64,000 nucleotides of DNA from Candidatus Rokuibacteriota bacterium. GTDB lineage: Bacteria > Methylomirabilota > Methylomirabilia > Rokubacteriales > CSP1-6. Within the stretch, counting starts at the first letter, position 1. Each line of letters starts with the position of its first letter. The notes beneath the pieces are model-generated. The model searched no databases. It was not told the origin of the DNA and saw only the letters and a program-made list of their open reading frames with translations. Position numbers and translations under genes: made by a program. The stretch is taken from the NCBI GenBank assembly GCA_023248995.1, contig JAHFDN010000003.1, forward strand, positions 1 through 64,000, in the 5' to 3' direction. Positions 62,624 to 64,000 of the stretch are shown here, piece after piece.

Positions 62624-63645
62624 GCGTCGAGCCTTCGTGGGGTGAGGCCGTCACGCAGGCCGCGTTGGCTCGCGTCATCCTCATCATCGGCGAGACGGAC
62701 ACCGGCAAGACCTCCTTCACGGCGTTCCTCGCCAATAGCCTCGTCGCGCGCAAGCTCACGGTCGGCGTGGTGGACGCCGATCTCGGGCAGTCCGACATCG
62801 GGCCCCCGACCACGGTGGGGCTCGGCCTCGTGTCCCAGCCGATCGAGCGCCTGGGGGAGGCCGAGGTCGTGGGCCTGTATTTCGTCGGCTCGACCTCGCC
62901 GCAGGGCCATCTCCTGCCCACGGTGATCGGTACGAAGAAAATGGTGGAGAAGGCTCTGGCCCTCGGCGTGGACCGGGTGCTGGTGGACACCAGCGGGCTC
63001 ATCCAGGGGGAGCTGGGACGGAATCTGAAGCAGCACAAGATCGACCTGGTGGACCCGGATCTCCTGCTCTGCCTCCAGCGCAACGGGGAGTCCGAGCACA
63101 TCCTGCGACCCTACGGCCAGGGACGGCGGCCTCGGATCCTGCGCCTGGCGCCGGGGCCCGCCGGGCGAAAACGGTCCCAGGAGGAGCGCCGGCAGCATCG
63201 GGAGCGGACGCTCGAAGCCTACTTCCACGGCGCGCGCACGCTTCCCCTCGACCTGTCCAGGGTCGTGCTCGTGCAGCCCTCGCTCTACGTGGGACAGCCT
63301 CTGCCGCCGCGCCAGCTTGACGAGATCTCCGGGATCACGGACGACATGATCCTCTGGGCGGAGCGGCGCGCCGGCGAGCTCACGCTGGTCACGCCCGACC
63401 CGCTCCGCGAGGCCCAGCTGCGCCAGGCCCAGAAGCGCTTCGACGACGCTTCCGTGGTGAACTACTGCCTGGACGACTTCCAGGGAGCGCTCGCGGGTCT
63501 CGAGGACGCCGAGCGCGAGACCCTGGGTCTGGGCGTCGTGCGCTCCGTTGACTTCGCCAAGCAGGTCCTGATGGTGGAGACCACGGTCTCCGAATCGGCC
63601 ATCGCCTCGGTGAGGATCGGCCGGCAGAAGTTCCGCTCCGCCTAG
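62620..63645 (+). CDS. Clp1/Grc3-like polynucleotide 5'-kinase
   Basis: A 341-residue P-loop protein. GETDTGKTSFTAFLANSL (P-loop about 24-31), VGVVDADLGQSDIGPPTTVGLG (Walker B region about 51-72) and LVDTSGLIQGELGRNLKQHKIDLVDPD match the Clp1/Grc3 family, whose eukaryotic and archaeal members phosphorylate RNA or DNA 5' ends. The C-terminal third is a small beta-rich domain. The ATG overlaps the aminotransferase stop. Bacterial members are uncommon and uncharacterised. Confidence 0.8.
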   Translation: MSVEPSWGEAVTQAALARVILIIGETDTGKTSFTAFLANSLVARKLTVGVVDADLGQSDIGPPTTVGLGLVSQPIERLGEAEVVGLYFVGSTSPQGHLLPTVIGTKKMVEKALALGVDRVLVDTSGLIQGELGRNLKQHKIDLVDPDLLLCLQRNGESEHILRPYGQGRRPRILRLAPGPAGRKRSQEERRQHRERTLEAYFHGARTLPLDLSRVVLVQPSLYVGQPLPPRQLDEISGITDDMILWAERRAGELTLVTPDPLREAQLRQAQKRFDDASVVNYCLDDFQGALAGLEDAERETLGLGVVRSVDFAKQVLMVETTVSESAIASVRIGRQKFRSA

Positions 63646-63750
63646 CGCCGCGCCCGAAGGTGTGGGCTGCGTTCCCGCCGCCCGTCCTGATCCCCGGCAA
63701 GATGCGCTTCCAACGTCGCGCTTGACTCCACCGTCATCCGCACTGTATCA
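63646..63750 (+). promoter_or_regulatory. Gap with possible promoter for the RNA
   Basis: No gene is visible. TTGACT (63722-63727) followed after 16 bases by TGTATC (63744-63749), or after 18 by TATCAG, is a possible promoter pointing at the structured region that begins at 63751. Confidence 0.35.
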
Positions 63751-63960
63751 GGAATGAGTAGATGGGGACCCCCTCCGGCTCGTTTCCGGCGGGATCGCAG
63801 GCCGCGGCCGTGCCTGCCGCGTCCGAGAGGGGTCTTTATGCCTCCTACGCGCTGGCTGGCCTCTCCTCCTGGGGCGTTGACCGCGTGGATGCTCTTGTGG
63901 GGCAGTGTATGCCGCCACGTCGAGCGGGACGCCAACCGCTTCATCCCATCTACGCATTCC
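63751..63960 (+). ncRNA. Rod-like structured RNA, possibly 6S-like
   Basis: The ends pair over 16 positions (63751-63766 with 63945-63960) with one mismatch, although 178 bases lie between. Inside, further stems stack in line: TCCGGCTCG with CGAGCGGGA (8 of 9) and GGCGG with CCGCC, separated by internal loops; the centre has a GCAGGC/GCCTGC hairpin and GAGAGG with CCTCTC. A roughly 200-base rod closed end to end resembles 6S RNA. The strand is chosen from the possible promoter. Strand and family are unproven. Confidence 0.45.
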
Positions 63961-64000
63961 GGCGGGCCTGAGCGGACGCACCGGGAAAGGGCCTTTTATC

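Noticed and set aside
63762-63971. 69-codon frame at the right edge
   Set aside because: It lies across the paired arms of the structured RNA and has no ribosome site or family-like sequence.

Overview
This is a GC-rich, gene-dense chromosomal stretch from a Gram-negative-type bacterium. KdsB (lipopolysaccharide Kdo), YajC-SecD-SecF, an AsmA/YhdP-like envelope protein and many ABC importers argue for an outer membrane. A complete Mpa-Dop-PrcB-PrcA-PafA proteasome/pupylation cluster limits the choice to Actinobacteria or the few Gram-negative phyla that carry it. With the profusion of family III CoA-transferases and ABC/MFS uptake genes, Methylomirabilota (Rokubacteria/NC10-like) fits best. 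That placement is inference from gene content. No rRNA, tRNA, CRISPR, prophage or insertion sequence was seen.

Layout. 1-7.9 kb (+): a carboxylic-acid cluster with an OxlT-type MFS carrier, two family III CoA-transferases (the first broken by an in-frame TAG), small cysteine-containing proteins and an acyl-CoA ligase; a FadR-like palindrome and a promoter lie at the left edge. 7.7-18.3 kb (-): one apparent 10-kb operon from a strong promoter at 18.3 kb, carrying a CUT1 sugar-type importer, a LivKHMGF-type importer, an alpha/beta hydrolase and a cytochrome c. 18.3-22.4 kb (-): MFS carrier, kdsB, a LLM-class oxidoreductase and an HpaI-type aldolase. 22.6-29.0 kb (-): the proteasome operon, with no pup gene visible. 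29.2-39.0 kb (+): two family 5 binding proteins, an UMF1-type MFS, the AsmA-like protein and Dpp-type permeases, without an ATPase. 39.1-39.7 kb: a MazEF-type pair. 39.8-46.8 kb (+): thioesterase, yebC, ruvCAB, DUF2905 and SpoIID proteins, and a TPR protein. 46.9-54.9 kb (+): queA-tgt-yajC-secD-secF-rel and a small metallopeptidase. 54.9-56.3 kb: a self-contained unit of an AbiEi-like regulator plus two lysine-rich micro-ORFs. 56.3-63.6 kb: rpmB (-), then recG, an unknown gene, rsmD, coaD, an aminotransferase and a Clp1-like kinase. 63.75-63.96 kb: a probable structured RNA.

Together the genes suggest a heterotroph that scavenges organic acids, oligomers and peptides, activates acids as CoA thioesters, and degrades tagged proteins through a proteasome. 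The points most worth following up are the AbiEi-like/micro-ORF unit, the pupylation cluster without pup, a dispersed hairpin repeat placed directly before two start codons, the bacterial Clp1-like kinase, and the rod-like RNA at the right edge. All functions are read from sequence motifs and context; no database search was possible.
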